Of a stretch of 64,000 nt of DNA, positions 26,904 to 36,902 are shown piece by piece. This stretch comes from Pseudothauera rhizosphaerae. GTDB lineage: Bacteria > Pseudomonadota > Gammaproteobacteria > Burkholderiales > Rhodocyclaceae. The translations under genes and the position numbers were made by a program. The notes under the pieces were generated by a model. The model was not told where the DNA came from, made no database searches, and was given only the letters and a program-made list of their open reading frames with translations. The stretch lies in assembly GCF_004801305.1 (NCBI RefSeq), contig NZ_SSOD01000023.1:1-64000 (forward strand), given 5' to 3'. Positions within the stretch are counted from its first letter, which is position 1. The number at the start of each line of letters is the position of its first letter.

Positions 26904-27218
26904 TCAGGCGAATGCGGCCTCGTCGCTGCGGCTGCCGCCCTGGTTGTCCTGCCAGGCGATGCGCACCTTGTCGCCGGCCTTGACGCCGTCGATGTGGAAC
27001 ACGAACAGCGGATTGGCGGACACCGCCGGGCCGAGCCGGCCGCGGATGATCTCGCGGCCGTTGAGGGCGATGGTGAGCGTCTCGATGTAGTGCGCGGGGA
27101 TCAGGTCGCCGGACGGGGCGCGGCGCTGCCCGGATTCCATCGGGTGCGGCAGCAGGGTGCGGATTTCGCCGACGCCGCCGTCGCGGACCATGGCACGGAT
27201 GCGGATGGGATCGCTCAC
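26904..27218 (-). CDS. soxZ: Thiosulfate oxidation carrier subunit SoxZ
   Basis: 104-aa periplasmic partner of SoxY. DPIRIRAMVRDGGVGEIRTLLPHPMESGQRR is the conserved N-terminal half; NGREIIRGRLGPAVSANPLFVFHI completes the fold. It starts at GTG (27218), with GGAG seven bases upstream, 10 bp after the soxY stop. No signal peptide is present, as usual, because SoxZ is exported with Tat-targeted SoxY. No soxA, B, X, C or D gene is in the window. Confidence 0.95.
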   Translation of the reverse strand: MSDPIRIRAMVRDGGVGEIRTLLPHPMESGQRRAPSGDLIPAHYIETLTIALNGREIIRGRLGPAVSANPLFVFHIDGVKAGDKVRIAWQDNQGGSRSDEAAFA

Positions 27219-27228
27219 GGTATCTCCT

Positions 27229-27699
27229 TCAGGCGCCGCAGCCGCCGATGGTGACCTGCACCGGGCGGGCGGCGATCCAGGCGCCGCCGTCGGCTTCGGC
27301 CAGCACGCGCACCTGGGAGCTCTGGCCCATCTTGATGCGCGCCTGGAAGCGCGGCTGCACCTCGGCGGCGAATTCGAACTGCAGCGCCAGCGGCTGCGGG
27401 TTGTCGTCCACCAGCACCGAGATGCGCCGCGTGCCGGGCAGGCGGCTGGTGATCGCCAGCGGAACGGCGGCGCCGTTTTCGGCCACGTCCGGGACGTCGA
27501 TGACGATGTCGGCGCTCGTTGGCGGTTGCGGGTTGCCGAGCGCCTGCAGCGCGGCGGCGAGGGTGCGGGCCTGGAAGGCGATGCGTTCGCTTCCGGCAGC
27601 GAGGGCATGCGCCGGGCGCAGCACGCCGGCGGCAAGCAGGACGCCGAGGGCGGCCGATGCGCCGGTGGCGTGCAGGAAGCGGCGGCGTTGCGGGTGCAT
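27229..27699 (-). CDS. soxY: Thiosulfate oxidation carrier protein SoxY
   Basis: 156-aa carrier on which sulfur intermediates are bound during thiosulfate oxidation. The Tat signal is QRRRFLHATGASAALG. The C-terminus is VTIGGCGA, the swinging arm whose Cys carries the substrate; the usual ending is GGCGG, so the last residue is changed and the arm Cys kept. GGAG precedes the ATG at 27699. The pair soxYZ stands alone between glnE and a CYTH-CHAD gene, so the other Sox proteins must come from elsewhere, or the carrier serves another sulfur route. Confidence 0.94.
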   Translation of the reverse strand: MHPQRRRFLHATGASAALGVLLAAGVLRPAHALAAGSERIAFQARTLAAALQALGNPQPPTSADIVIDVPDVAENGAAVPLAITSRLPGTRRISVLVDDNPQPLALQFEFAAEVQPRFQARIKMGQSSQVRVLAEADGGAWIAARPVQVTIGGCGA

Positions 27700-27784
27700 G
27701 GGTTCTCCTGGGGCTGGCGCAGCCATTGTCGGCCCCCGCGGGCTGGGCCGGAAGACATGAGCTGCGCTGTTCTTGGAACCGCGG

Positions 27785-27790
27785 ATTATA
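27785..27790 (-). promoter_or_regulatory. Probable -10 of soxYZ
   Basis: Minus-strand TATAAT (within GGTATATAATCC) lies 86 bp upstream of the soxY ATG, immediately after the glnE stop. I find no matching -35 at the usual distance, so an activator-dependent promoter is possible. Confidence 0.4.
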
Positions 27791-27805
27791 TACCGGAGCG
27801 GCCGC

Positions 27806-30490
27806 TCAGCCTTCGCCGAACACGTGCCGCCACAGCGCCTGCACCGGCCGGCGCACGGCCGCGGCCTCGTCCGGATCGACCCGCGACGGGCGGTCGTTGA
27901 GGCGCTGACGGTGCTGCAGGTGGCGCAGGCGGCGGTAGCTGTCGCCGCAGGCGGCGGCGAGGTCGGCCGGGATCAGCCCCAGCTCGCCGGCGATGCGCAG
28001 CAGGGCGATGTTGCCCAGGTTGCCGGTGAGCTGCGGGTGGGCGTGGGCATGGCCGAGCACCAGGTACTGGACGAGGAATTCCACGTCCACGAGGCCGCCG
28101 TCGTCGTGCTTGAGGTCGAACAGCTCGCTCTTGCCGGCGTGGGCGTCGCGCATCTTCTGCCGCATCTCCAGCACTTCGCGGCGCAGTTCGGCCAGGTCGC
28201 GCGGCAGGCGCAGCACTTCGTCGCGGATGCCCTCGAAGGCTTCGCCCAGCGCCGCGTCGCCGGCGGAGAAACGCGCGCGGGTGAGCGCCTGGTGTTCCCA
28301 CACCCAGGCGGATTCGAGCTGGTACTTGCGGAAGGAATCGAGGGAGCAGGCGATCAGGCCGGCGTCGCCGTTGGGGCGCAGGCGCAGGTCGGTCTCGAAC
28401 AGGATGCCGGCCGCGGTCTGGCTGGAGAGCCAGGTGTTGACGCGCTGGGCGAGGCGGGAATACAGCTCGGCGGCCTCGGGCGCGTCGTCGTCGTAGAGGA
28501 AGACGATGTCCAGGTCCGAGGCGTAGCCCAGTTCCTTGCCGCCCAGCTTGCCGTAGCTGATCACGGCGAACTTCGGCTCGTCCCGGTGGCGGTTCCTGAT
28601 CTTGCGCCAGCACAGGGGGATGGCCAGCGCCAGCATGATGTCGGCCAGCGCCGAGAGGTGGTCGGCGAGCCGCTCCACCGTGAGCACGCCGGCGATGTCT
28701 TGGGTGAGCAGGCGGAACACCTTGGCGTGGTGCTGCTCCCGCATCAGATCCATCTGGCGTTCCATGTCCGGCTCGATGGCGTCGAGCTGGGCGGCCAGTT
28801 CGGCGCGGAAGGCGGTCCAGTCGGGCGTGGTTTCCAGCTCCCGGTCGTCGAGCAGCTCGTCGAGCAGGATGGGGTGGCGGGTGAGGAACTGGGCCGCCCA
28901 GCGCGAAACCCCCGCCAGTTCGGCCACCCGGCGCAGGGCATGCGGGTACTGCTGCAGCAGCGCCAGGTAGGCGCCGCGCCGGCCGATCGCCTCCATCAGG
29001 TCCAGGCAGCGCGCCAGCGTGTCGTCCGGGGCCCTGGTCTGCGTCGCCGCTTCCACCACGCGCGGCATCAGCGCGTCGAAGCGGCTGCGGATGTGGTCCG
29101 GGAGATGGCGGTAGCGTACAGCGCCCCTGATGGCGGCCAGCCGCTCGGCGGCGGCGCGCGGGTCGCGGTAGCCCAGTTCGGCGAGGGCGGCGGCGCCCTG
29201 TTCGGTGTCTTCGGCGCCGGCCCACATGTCGTCCAGGCCGTGGCCTTCCCCGTTGGGGTTGCCGAACACGTCCTCGAAGTGGCGGCTCACCACCGCCCGG
29301 TGGCGGTCCAGCTCCGCGAGCAGCGCACGCCAGTCGGCGCAGCCCATGGCGCGGGCGATCAGGGCGCGGTCCTCGTCGCCCTCGGGCAGGTCGTGGGTTT
29401 GGGCGTCGTCCAGGTACTGCAGGCGGTGTTCCAGGCGGCGCAGGAAGGTGTAGGCGGAGGACAGTTCCTCCACGGTGGCCGGGGAGAGGGTGCCGCGCTT
29501 GGCCAGGCGGGCGAGCACCTGCAGCGTGGGGCGGATCTGCAGGCCGGCGTCGCGCCCGCCGCGGATGAGCTGGAAGACCTGGGCGATGAACTCGATCTCG
29601 CGGATGCCGCCCGGCCCCAGCTTGATGTTGTGGGCGCGGTCGCGGCGCGCCACCTCGCGGCGGATCTGCGCGTGCAGGTCGCGCATGGCGTTGATGGCGC
29701 CGAAGTCCAGGTACTTGCGGAACACGAAGGGGCGGGCGATCTCCTCCAGCTCCCGCCAGCGCTCGCCGTTGAGCACGCGCGCCTTGATCCAGGCGTAGCG
29801 CTCCCATTCGCGGCCCTGGGTGATGAAGTAGTTCTCCAGCATGTCGAAGCTCGCCACCAGCGGCCCGGAGTCGCCGTTGGGGCGCAGGCGCATGTCCACG
29901 CGGAACACCTGGCCGTTCTCGGTGACTTCGGCCAGCGCCTGGATGAGCTGCTTGCCGAGCTTCTCGAAGAACTCGAAGTTGCTGATGACCTTCCTGCCGC
30001 CGGTGTCGCCGTCCTCGGGGTAGACGAAGATCAGGTCGATGTCAGAGGACACGTTGAGCTCGCGTCCGCCCAGTTTGCCCATGCCGATCACCAGCAGTTC
30101 CTGCTCCCAGCCGGTGGGCGAGAGCGGCACGCCGTAGCGTTCCACCAGCGCTTCCCGCAGCAGGTCGTGGGCGGTGCGGATGGCGACCTCGGCCAGCACC
30201 GTCATGGTCTCGGTGACCTCGGTCAGGCTCGCCAGGCCGGCCAGATCGCGCACCAGCACGTGGCAGATGGTCCAGGCGCGCAGGTCGCGCAGCGCCGGCC
30301 GCAGCGTGTCGGCCGAGAGACCCCGCTGCGCGAGGAACGCGCGCATCGCGTCGGCGTCGACACTTTCATCCAGATGGGCGGCGAGCTGTTCGCCCAGCCA
30401 GGGCCGGCAGTCCAGCATGCGGCGCAGGAAGCGCGACAGGCCGGCGGCATGGCGGATGGGGTCGGGCAGGGCGGAAAGGTCGCAGGACAT
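27806..30490 (-). CDS. glnE: Glutamine synthetase adenylyltransferase/deadenylase
   Basis: 894-aa bifunctional enzyme that adenylylates and deadenylylates glutamine synthetase in response to PII and glutamine. Two nucleotidyltransferase cores are visible: GMGKLGGRELNVSSDIDLIF in the N-terminal half and SYGKLGGKELGYASDLDIVF in the C-terminal half, joined by a helical regulatory region. Slightly shorter than E. coli GlnE (946). The start is uncertain between ATG 30490 and ATG 30511, neither with a clear ribosome site. It is divergent from yhdP, an order common in betaproteobacteria. Confidence 0.95.
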   Translation of the reverse strand: MSCDLSALPDPIRHAAGLSRFLRRMLDCRPWLGEQLAAHLDESVDADAMRAFLAQRGLSADTLRPALRDLRAWTICHVLVRDLAGLASLTEVTETMTVLAEVAIRTAHDLLREALVERYGVPLSPTGWEQELLVIGMGKLGGRELNVSSDIDLIFVYPEDGDTGGRKVISNFEFFEKLGKQLIQALAEVTENGQVFRVDMRLRPNGDSGPLVASFDMLENYFITQGREWERYAWIKARVLNGERWRELEEIARPFVFRKYLDFGAINAMRDLHAQIRREVARRDRAHNIKLGPGGIREIEFIAQVFQLIRGGRDAGLQIRPTLQVLARLAKRGTLSPATVEELSSAYTFLRRLEHRLQYLDDAQTHDLPEGDEDRALIARAMGCADWRALLAELDRHRAVVSRHFEDVFGNPNGEGHGLDDMWAGAEDTEQGAAALAELGYRDPRAAAERLAAIRGAVRYRHLPDHIRSRFDALMPRVVEAATQTRAPDDTLARCLDLMEAIGRRGAYLALLQQYPHALRRVAELAGVSRWAAQFLTRHPILLDELLDDRELETTPDWTAFRAELAAQLDAIEPDMERQMDLMREQHHAKVFRLLTQDIAGVLTVERLADHLSALADIMLALAIPLCWRKIRNRHRDEPKFAVISYGKLGGKELGYASDLDIVFLYDDDAPEAAELYSRLAQRVNTWLSSQTAAGILFETDLRLRPNGDAGLIACSLDSFRKYQLESAWVWEHQALTRARFSAGDAALGEAFEGIRDEVLRLPRDLAELRREVLEMRQKMRDAHAGKSELFDLKHDDGGLVDVEFLVQYLVLGHAHAHPQLTGNLGNIALLRIAGELGLIPADLAAACGDSYRRLRHLQHRQRLNDRPSRVDPDEAAAVRRPVQALWRHVFGEG

Positions 30491-30511
30491 GGGCGGAGGG
30501 TTCCCCAACAT

Positions 30512-30520
30512 TGATAGAAT
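30512..30520 (+). promoter_or_regulatory. Possible extended -10 promoter of yhdP
   Basis: TG-A-TAGAAT (30512-30520) is an extended -10 in the glnE/yhdP divergent gap, about 107 bp before the yhdP ATG. No good -35 is seen. Confidence 0.35.
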
Positions 30521-30626
30521 CGCCGTTTTGCCGGCACGCGGCGGACGCGGCGATGATTGTAGCCAAGCTTGCCGGGTAGCGGCCCGCCGGGGCCCGCCGT
30601 GCCGCCCCTTTCCATTCTGTCCCCCG

Positions 30627-33600
30627 ATGAACGCAATTCCTCCTTCCTCCACCGAACCGCCGTCCGGGCCCGCTCCCGAGGCGGGACGCCGCCGGCTGGG
30701 CAGGAGGGTGCTGCTGGGGCTGGCGCTGGCCTGGCTCGTCGTCGGCGGGCTGTTCCTGGTGCTGCGCGAGGTGGTGATCCCGCGCGTCGGCGAGTATCGC
30801 CCGCAGATCGCGGCCGCGCTCGAACGGGCCATCGGCCTGCCGGTGGCGATCGACGCCTTGTCGGCGGACTGGTCCGGGCTGCGCCCGCGCTTCCACATCG
30901 GCGGCCTGCAGATCAGCGAGCGCGACGGCAGCGCCGCGCTGCGTTTCGAACGCGTGGACGCCGTGCTCGCCTGGTCCTCCCTGCTGCGTCTGCAGCCGCA
31001 TTTCCACCGCCTGGAAATCTTCGCGCCGCAACTGGCCCTGCGCCGCGATGCCGCCGGGCGGCTCTTCGTCGCCGGCCTGGCGGTGGATGCGCAGGCGCCG
31101 GGCGGCGGCGCGCTGGAGTGGCTGCTCGCCCAGCGCCAGATCGTCATCCGCGATGCCGCGCTGAACTGGACCGACGGGCTGCGCGGCGCGCCGGAACTGC
31201 GCCTGGATAAGGTGGACTTCCGCCTGGAGCGCCGCGGCGAACGCTATCGCTTCGGCCTCGCCGCCGAACCGCCTGCCGCGCTGGCTTCGCGTCTGGACCT
31301 GCGCGGCGACCTGCGCAGCGTGCGGGCGGACGACCCCGCCGCCTGGGCGGGGGAGGTGTATCTGGCGCTGGACCATGCCGAACTGGGCGCCTGGCGGCCG
31401 TGGATCGACTATCCGGTGGAGCTCGACGGCGGCGGCGGGCTGCGGGCATGGATCGGCCTGGAGGGCGGGCGCCGGGCGAGCCTGAGCGTGAATCTCGCCC
31501 TCGACGGCGTCACCACCCGGCTCGCGCCCGAACTGCCGCAGCTCGACCTGGAAAGCCTGCGCGGGCAGTTGTCCCTGCGCCACGGTCCCGGCGGGCTGTC
31601 GGTGCAGACGCGCGGGCTGGCGCTGCGCACGGGCGACGGCGTGGTGCTCGCTCCCACCGACGCGGACCTGGCGCTGCAGGGACTGGAAGAGGGCCAGACG
31701 CCCGAAGGCGAATTCCGCGCCAACCGCCTCGAATTCGCCGCGCTCGCCCGCCTGGCCGCCCATCTGCCCCTCGGCGACGCGGCGCGCGCGCGCTTGGCGG
31801 CGTTCGACCCGCGCGGCCAGGCCAGCGCGGTGCGCGTGCAATGGCGCGGCCCGATCGCCGAGCCGCAGAGCTGGAAGGTGCACGCCGGCTTTGCCGGCAT
31901 CGGCCTGGCGGCGCAGGGTGCGCTGCCCGGCCTGGGCGGCCTGTCCGGCGAGATCGACGGCGACGAGCGCGGCGGGCGCTTCCGCATCGCCGGGCAGAAC
32001 GGCTGGATCGACCTGCCGGCGGTGTTTGCCGAACCGCGCCTGGCCCTGTCCACGCTGAAGGCGGAAGGCGGCTGGACGCGGCGCGACGGCCGTCTGGAAA
32101 TCGCCGTCGACACCGCCTCGTTCGAAAACCCGGATGCCGCGGGCTCCGCCTCGGGGCGCTACCTGCCGGCGGCCGACGGGCCCGGGGAAATCGACCTCAG
32201 CGCCCGCCTGCTGCGTGCCGACGGCCCGGCGGTGTGGCGCTACATGCCGCTGGTGGTGAACCAGGACACGCGCAACTGGCTGCGCCGCAGCATCGTCGGC
32301 GGCACGGCGCCCGACGCGCGCCTGCGCCTGCGCGGCGATCTTTCCAAATTCCCCTTCCGCGACGGCGCCGACGGCCAGTTCCTGGTCACGGCGCGCATCG
32401 CCGGGGCGCGCCTGGAGTACGCCCCGGGCTGGCCGGCCATCGAAGGCATCAATGGCGAACTGCGTTTCGAGGGCGCGGCCATGCGGGTCAGCGCCGAGCG
32501 CGGCAGCATCTTCGGCGTGCAACTGAGCGGCGTGAGCGCCGAGATACCGAACCTGATGGCCCACGGCGAGGAAGTGCTGACCATACGCGGGAACGCCGCC
32601 GGGCCGACCGCCGACTTCCTGCGCTTCGTCGCGGAAAGCCCGGTGGCGCGCCGCACCGGCCGTTTCACCGCCGGCCTGCGCGCCGAAGGGGACGGCACGC
32701 TGGACCTGACGCTGACCATGCCCTTGCACCACGTGGCCGACACCGCCGTGGACGGCGGCTTCCGCTTCGCCGGCAACCGGCTGTGGGCGGTGCAGGGCCT
32801 GCCGCCCTTCGAAGCCGCCGCCGGCACGCTGCAATTCACCGGCGACACGCTCGCCATCCCGCAGGCGCGCGCCCGCCTGTTCGGCCAGGCGCTGACGCTG
32901 ACCGCGGCCACCGGCGCGGACGGCACGGTGAGTTTCCGCGCCAGCGGCGCGCTGGGCACGGCCGCACTGCGGCGCGACTTCGACTGGCCCGCACTCGCCC
33001 ACCTGTCCGGCACCACCGCGTGGCAGGCCGACGTGGCGCTGCGCGGCGACGGCACCCGTATCGTGCTGCAGTCGGCGCTCGACGGCATCGCCTCCAGCCT
33101 GCCCGAACCCTTCAACAAGCCGGCCGCCGAGCGCTGGCCGCTGCGCGTGGAGATCGACGCCGCGGCCGACGGCGAGCGCCAGGACATCCGCGCCACCCTC
33201 GCCGAACGCGCCAGCCTGGCCCTTGCGCGCCGGGCCACCCCGCTGGGCTGGGCGGTGGAGCGTGGCGGCGTGGCGGTGAACCGGCCGCTCGCCAGCGCCG
33301 CCGACGGCGTGCTGGTCCACGCCCGGCTCGACACCCTGGACCTGGATGCCTGGCGGCGCGTGCTGCGCAACGGCGCCGCTGCCGACGACGATGACGCCCC
33401 GGCGCTGCCGCTCGCCGGCGTGGACCTGTCCGCCGGGCAACTGCAGGTCTTCGGCCAGGATTTCAACGAGGTTGAACTGAAAGCCTCCGCCCTGGGCGGC
33501 GACTGGCAGGGCCGGCTCGCCAGCCGCGAGGCGGCCGGCCGCTTCGAGTGGCACGGGGCTGGCGACGGCGCGCTGCTCGCGCGCCTGCAGCATCTGCATC

Positions 33601-34496
33601 TGGCGGGCGGCGAGCGCGGCACCGCAGCCGAGGACGAGGCGGAGGACGACGAACCGCTGCGCAAACTGCCCGCGATCGACCTGCACGTGGACCGCTTCAC
33701 GCTGCGCGACAAGGAACTGGGCGAACTGGAAGTGAAAGCGTTCAACCGTGCCGGAGAATGGCAGCTGGAACGGCTCGCCCTGCGCAACCCGGACGGCGAA
33801 CTGACCGGATCGGGCACCTGGCGCACCGGGCTGCGGCCGGTCACGCGGCTGGACTTCCGCCTGCAGACCGGCAACGTCGGCGCGCTGCTGCACCGCGTGG
33901 GCTACCCGGACGCGGTGCGCGACGGCAGCGGATCGCTGACCGGTGCCCTGGACTGGCGCGGCACGCCGCTGAAGGTGGATTACCCTTCGCTGGCCGGCGC
34001 GCTGCAGGTGGACGTGAGCCAGGGTCAGTTCAACAAACTCGAACCGGGCGTCGGGCGTCTGCTCGGCGTGCTCAGCCTGCAGGCGCTGCCTCGCCGCATC
34101 TCGCTGGATTTCCGCGACGTGTTCTCGGAAGGATTCGTGTTCGACCGGGTTTCCGGTAGCATCGCCATCGATGCGGGCGTGATGCGCACCGACGACCTGA
34201 CCATCCGCGGCCCGGCAGCGCGCATCGCCATGCGCGGCAGTGCCGACCTGGCCGCCGAGAGCCAGGAACTGCGGGTCACCGTGCAGCCCACCCTGAGCGA
34301 ATCGGTCGCCATCGGCGCGGCGGCCGGGCTGATCAACCCGGTGGCCGGCGTGGTGACCTACATCGCCCAGAAGGCGTTGAGCGACCCCATCGAAAAGCTG
34401 TTCGCCTTCGACTACGCGATCACCGGCAACTGGAGCGACCCCAAGGTCGAGAAGCTCACCGGCCGCGCGGCGGCACCGGCGTCCCAAGTGAACTGA
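30627..34496 (+). CDS. yhdP: YhdP-type AsmA-like envelope protein
   Basis: 1289-aa single-pass inner-membrane protein with a very large periplasmic part. After a Pro-rich cytoplasmic tail, one helix (VLLGLALAWLVVGGLFLVL, about 30-48) is followed by repeated beta-strand segments of the DUF3971/AsmA_2 type. The length matches E. coli YhdP (1266). Family members form hydrophobic grooves spanning the periplasm and carry phospholipids to the outer membrane together with TamB and YdbH. The next genes, nit and tldD, follow within 15 and 66 bp, a conserved betaproteobacterial order. Confidence 0.93.
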   Translation: MNAIPPSSTEPPSGPAPEAGRRRLGRRVLLGLALAWLVVGGLFLVLREVVIPRVGEYRPQIAAALERAIGLPVAIDALSADWSGLRPRFHIGGLQISERDGSAALRFERVDAVLAWSSLLRLQPHFHRLEIFAPQLALRRDAAGRLFVAGLAVDAQAPGGGALEWLLAQRQIVIRDAALNWTDGLRGAPELRLDKVDFRLERRGERYRFGLAAEPPAALASRLDLRGDLRSVRADDPAAWAGEVYLALDHAELGAWRPWIDYPVELDGGGGLRAWIGLEGGRRASLSVNLALDGVTTRLAPELPQLDLESLRGQLSLRHGPGGLSVQTRGLALRTGDGVVLAPTDADLALQGLEEGQTPEGEFRANRLEFAALARLAAHLPLGDAARARLAAFDPRGQASAVRVQWRGPIAEPQSWKVHAGFAGIGLAAQGALPGLGGLSGEIDGDERGGRFRIAGQNGWIDLPAVFAEPRLALSTLKAEGGWTRRDGRLEIAVDTASFENPDAAGSASGRYLPAADGPGEIDLSARLLRADGPAVWRYMPLVVNQDTRNWLRRSIVGGTAPDARLRLRGDLSKFPFRDGADGQFLVTARIAGARLEYAPGWPAIEGINGELRFEGAAMRVSAERGSIFGVQLSGVSAEIPNLMAHGEEVLTIRGNAAGPTADFLRFVAESPVARRTGRFTAGLRAEGDGTLDLTLTMPLHHVADTAVDGGFRFAGNRLWAVQGLPPFEAAAGTLQFTGDTLAIPQARARLFGQALTLTAATGADGTVSFRASGALGTAALRRDFDWPALAHLSGTTAWQADVALRGDGTRIVLQSALDGIASSLPEPFNKPAAERWPLRVEIDAAADGERQDIRATLAERASLALARRATPLGWAVERGGVAVNRPLASAADGVLVHARLDTLDLDAWRRVLRNGAAADDDDAPALPLAGVDLSAGQLQVFGQDFNEVELKASALGGDWQGRLASREAAGRFEWHGAGDGALLARLQHLHLAGGERGTAAEDEAEDDEPLRKLPAIDLHVDRFTLRDKELGELEVKAFNRAGEWQLERLALRNPDGELTGSGTWRTGLRPVTRLDFRLQTGNVGALLHRVGYPDAVRDGSGSLTGALDWRGTPLKVDYPSLAGALQVDVSQGQFNKLEPGVGRLLGVLSLQALPRRISLDFRDVFSEGFVFDRVSGSIAIDAGVMRTDDLTIRGPAARIAMRGSADLAAESQELRVTVQPTLSESVAIGAAAGLINPVAGVVTYIAQKALSDPIEKLFAFDYAITGNWSDPKVEKLTGRAAAPASQVN

Positions 34497-34510
34497 CCGA
34501 ACCCGAAGCC

Positions 34511-35329
34511 ATGACCCAAGCGATCTCAGCCCCCGTGCCCATAGCCGCCGTGCAGACCGTCTCCGGCCCCGACGTGGCCGAGAACTGCCGCATTGCCGGC
34601 GAATTGGTGGCCGAGGCCGCCGCCGCGGGCGCGCGCCTGGTGGCGCTGCCGGAATACTTTCCGCTGATCACCGCCGACGAGACCGCCAAGGTGCGCATCC
34701 GCGAGCGGGACGGGGAAGGGCCGCTGCAGGACTTCCTGCGCGAGACCGCGCTGCGCCACAAGGTCTGCCTGGTGGGCGGCACCATTCCGCTGGCGGCCGC
34801 GGCCGGCGACAAGGTGCGCAACACCACGCTGGTCTACGACGAACGCGGCGAGCGCATCGCGCGCTACGACAAGATCCACCTGTTCGGCTTCCGCAAGGGC
34901 GAGGAGCGCTACGACGAGGCGGCCACCATCGAACCCGGCCGCGAGGTCGTCGTGTTCGATTCGCCGGCCGGCCGCACGGGGCTGTCCGTGTGCTACGACC
35001 TGCGCTTCCCCGAGCTCTTCCGCGCCTTCGGCGAGGTGGACCTGATCATCCTGCCGGCCGCCTTCACCCACACCACCGGGCGCGCGCACTGGGAAGTGCT
35101 GCTGCGGGCGCGGGCCATCGAGAACCAGTGCTACGTGCTGGCCCCGGCCCAGGGTGGGCGCCATCCCAGCGGCCGGGTGACCTGGGGCCACAGCTTGGTC
35201 ATCGACCCCTGGGGCGAGGTGCTGGCCTGCCGGGAGGAAGGGCCGGGCGTGGTGACGGCCAAGCTCGACCCCGCACGCATCGCCGCGGTGCGCGAAAGCC
35301 TGCCCGCGCTGCGCCACCGCTGCCTGTGA
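34511..35329 (+). CDS. Carbon-nitrogen hydrolase (Nit-type amidase)
   Basis: 272-aa nitrilase-superfamily amidase. The catalytic triad is visible: Glu in [10 protein letters not shown], Lys in [11 protein letters not shown] and Cys in [13 protein letters not shown]. The [11 protein letters not shown] pattern resembles Nit1/YbeM, which repairs deaminated glutathione. The start is ATG 34511, 14 bp after yhdP. It is in the yhdP-nit-tldD operon. Confidence 0.93.
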   Translation: MTQAISAPVPIAAVQTVSGPDVAENCRIAGELVAEAAAAGARLVALPEYFPLITADETAKVRIRERDGEGPLQDFLRETALRHKVCLVGGTIPLAAAAGDKVRNTTLVYDERGERIARYDKIHLFGFRKGEERYDEAATIEPGREVVVFDSPAGRTGLSVCYDLRFPELFRAFGEVDLIILPAAFTHTTGRAHWEVLLRARAIENQCYVLAPAQGGRHPSGRVTWGHSLVIDPWGEVLACREEGPGVVTAKLDPARIAAVRESLPALRHRCL

Positions 35330-35395
35330 GGCGCGCCCATTGATCGTTTTCCGCCGGGCGGGGTCGAACCCGCTCAGCCCCCGACAGGACACACC

Positions 35396-36841
35396 ATGAG
35401 CAAAGCCAAGAACGCGCTGAAGGTCGCCGACCGCTACCTGCTGAACCCCTACGGCCTGGACGAGGAAGGGTTGGAGAAGGTGTTCCGCAAGCTGATGCGG
35501 CACGACATCGACTACGCGGACCTCTACTTTCAGTACCACCGCGCCGAAGCCTGGAGCCTGGAGGAAGGCATCGTCAAGGCCGGCAGCTTCGACATCGAGC
35601 AGGGCGTGGGCGTGCGCGCGGTGAGCGGGGAGAAGACCGCCTTCGCCTACTCCGACGACATCTCGCTGGATGCCCTGGTCGATGCCGCCACCGCCACCCG
35701 CGCCATCGCTGCGGCCGGCGCCCGGCGCCGGGTGAAGGTGGCGCCGAGCAGCGTGTCGCGGCGCCTGTATCGGGCCGACGATCCGCTGGACTCCCTTGAA
35801 GACACCGCCAAGGTGAAGCTGCTCGAACGCCTGGAAGGCTTCGCCCGCGCCGAAGATCCCCGCGTCGCCCAGGTCATGGCCCACGTGGCCGGCTCCTGGG
35901 AGGTGGTGCTGGTGGCGCGCAGCGACGGGCATCTGGCCGCCGACGTGCGCCCGCTGGTGCGCGTGTCCATCACCGTGATCATGGAAGACGGCGAGCGGCG
36001 CGAGCAGGGCAGCGCCGGCGGCGGCGGGCGCTTCGACTACGGCTATTTCTCCGACGAACTGCTGCGGGACTACGCCCGCGCCGCGGTGCACCAGGCGCGC
36101 ACCAACCTGGATGCTGCGCCGGCGCCTGCCGGTACCATGACCGTCGTGCTCGGCGCCGGCTGGCCCGGCATCCTGCTGCACGAAGCCATCGGCCATGGGC
36201 TGGAGGGCGACTTCAACCGCAAGGGCAGCTCCGCCTTCTCCGGCCGCATCGGCCAGCAGGTGGCTGCGAAAGGCGTCACCGTGGTGGACGACGGCACCAT
36301 CCCCGACCGGCGCGGCTCGCTCACCATCGACGACGAGGGCAATCCCACCGAGCGCACGGTGCTGATCGAGGACGGCATCCTCACCGGCTACATGCAGGAC
36401 ATCACCAACGCTCGCCTGATGGGCATGGCGCTCACCGGCAACGGGCGGCGCGAATCCTACGCCCACCTGCCCATGCCGCGCATGACCAACACCTACATGC
36501 TCAACGGCGACCGGGACCCGGAAGAGATCATCAAGTCGGTCAAGAAAGGCCTGTACGCGGCCAACTTCGGCGGCGGCCAGGTGGACATCACCTCGGGCAA
36601 GTTCGTGTTCTCCACCTCAGAGGCGTATCTGATCGAGAACGGCAAGGTCACCCGCCCGGTCAAGGGCGCCACGCTCATCGGCAACGGCCCGGACGCGCTC
36701 ACCCGGGTGTCCATGATCGGCAACGACATGGCGCTGGACCCGGGCGTGGGCACCTGCGGCAAGGACGGCCAGAGCGTGCCCGTGGGCGTGGGCCAGCCCA
36801 CGCTGCGCATCGACGGGCTGACCGTGGGCGGAACCGCCTGA
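35396..36841 (+). CDS. tldD: Metalloprotease TldD
   Basis: 481-aa cytoplasmic subunit of the TldD/TldE heterodimeric zinc protease, which degrades unfolded peptides and matures some ribosomal peptides. The metal site is [14 protein letters not shown] (HExxxH), with a further Cys in [14 protein letters not shown] precedes the ATG. The partner gene tldE (pmbA) is not in the window, as is normal because it is often elsewhere. It ends the yhdP-nit-tldD operon; the AsmA gene follows after 61 bp. Confidence 0.97.
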   Translation: MSKAKNALKVADRYLLNPYGLDEEGLEKVFRKLMRHDIDYADLYFQYHRAEAWSLEEGIVKAGSFDIEQGVGVRAVSGEKTAFAYSDDISLDALVDAATATRAIAAAGARRRVKVAPSSVSRRLYRADDPLDSLEDTAKVKLLERLEGFARAEDPRVAQVMAHVAGSWEVVLVARSDGHLAADVRPLVRVSITVIMEDGERREQGSAGGGGRFDYGYFSDELLRDYARAAVHQARTNLDAAPAPAGTMTVVLGAGWPGILLHEAIGHGLEGDFNRKGSSAFSGRIGQQVAAKGVTVVDDGTIPDRRGSLTIDDEGNPTERTVLIEDGILTGYMQDITNARLMGMALTGNGRRESYAHLPMPRMTNTYMLNGDRDPEEIIKSVKKGLYAANFGGGQVDITSGKFVFSTSEAYLIENGKVTRPVKGATLIGNGPDALTRVSMIGNDMALDPGVGTCGKDGQSVPVGVGQPTLRIDGLTVGGTA

Positions 36842-36902
36842 AGCGAAGGAGTTTCTTTCAAGCCGCGGGGCCGGCCCTGCCGCTCCGCACTACGGAGACG
36901 AC

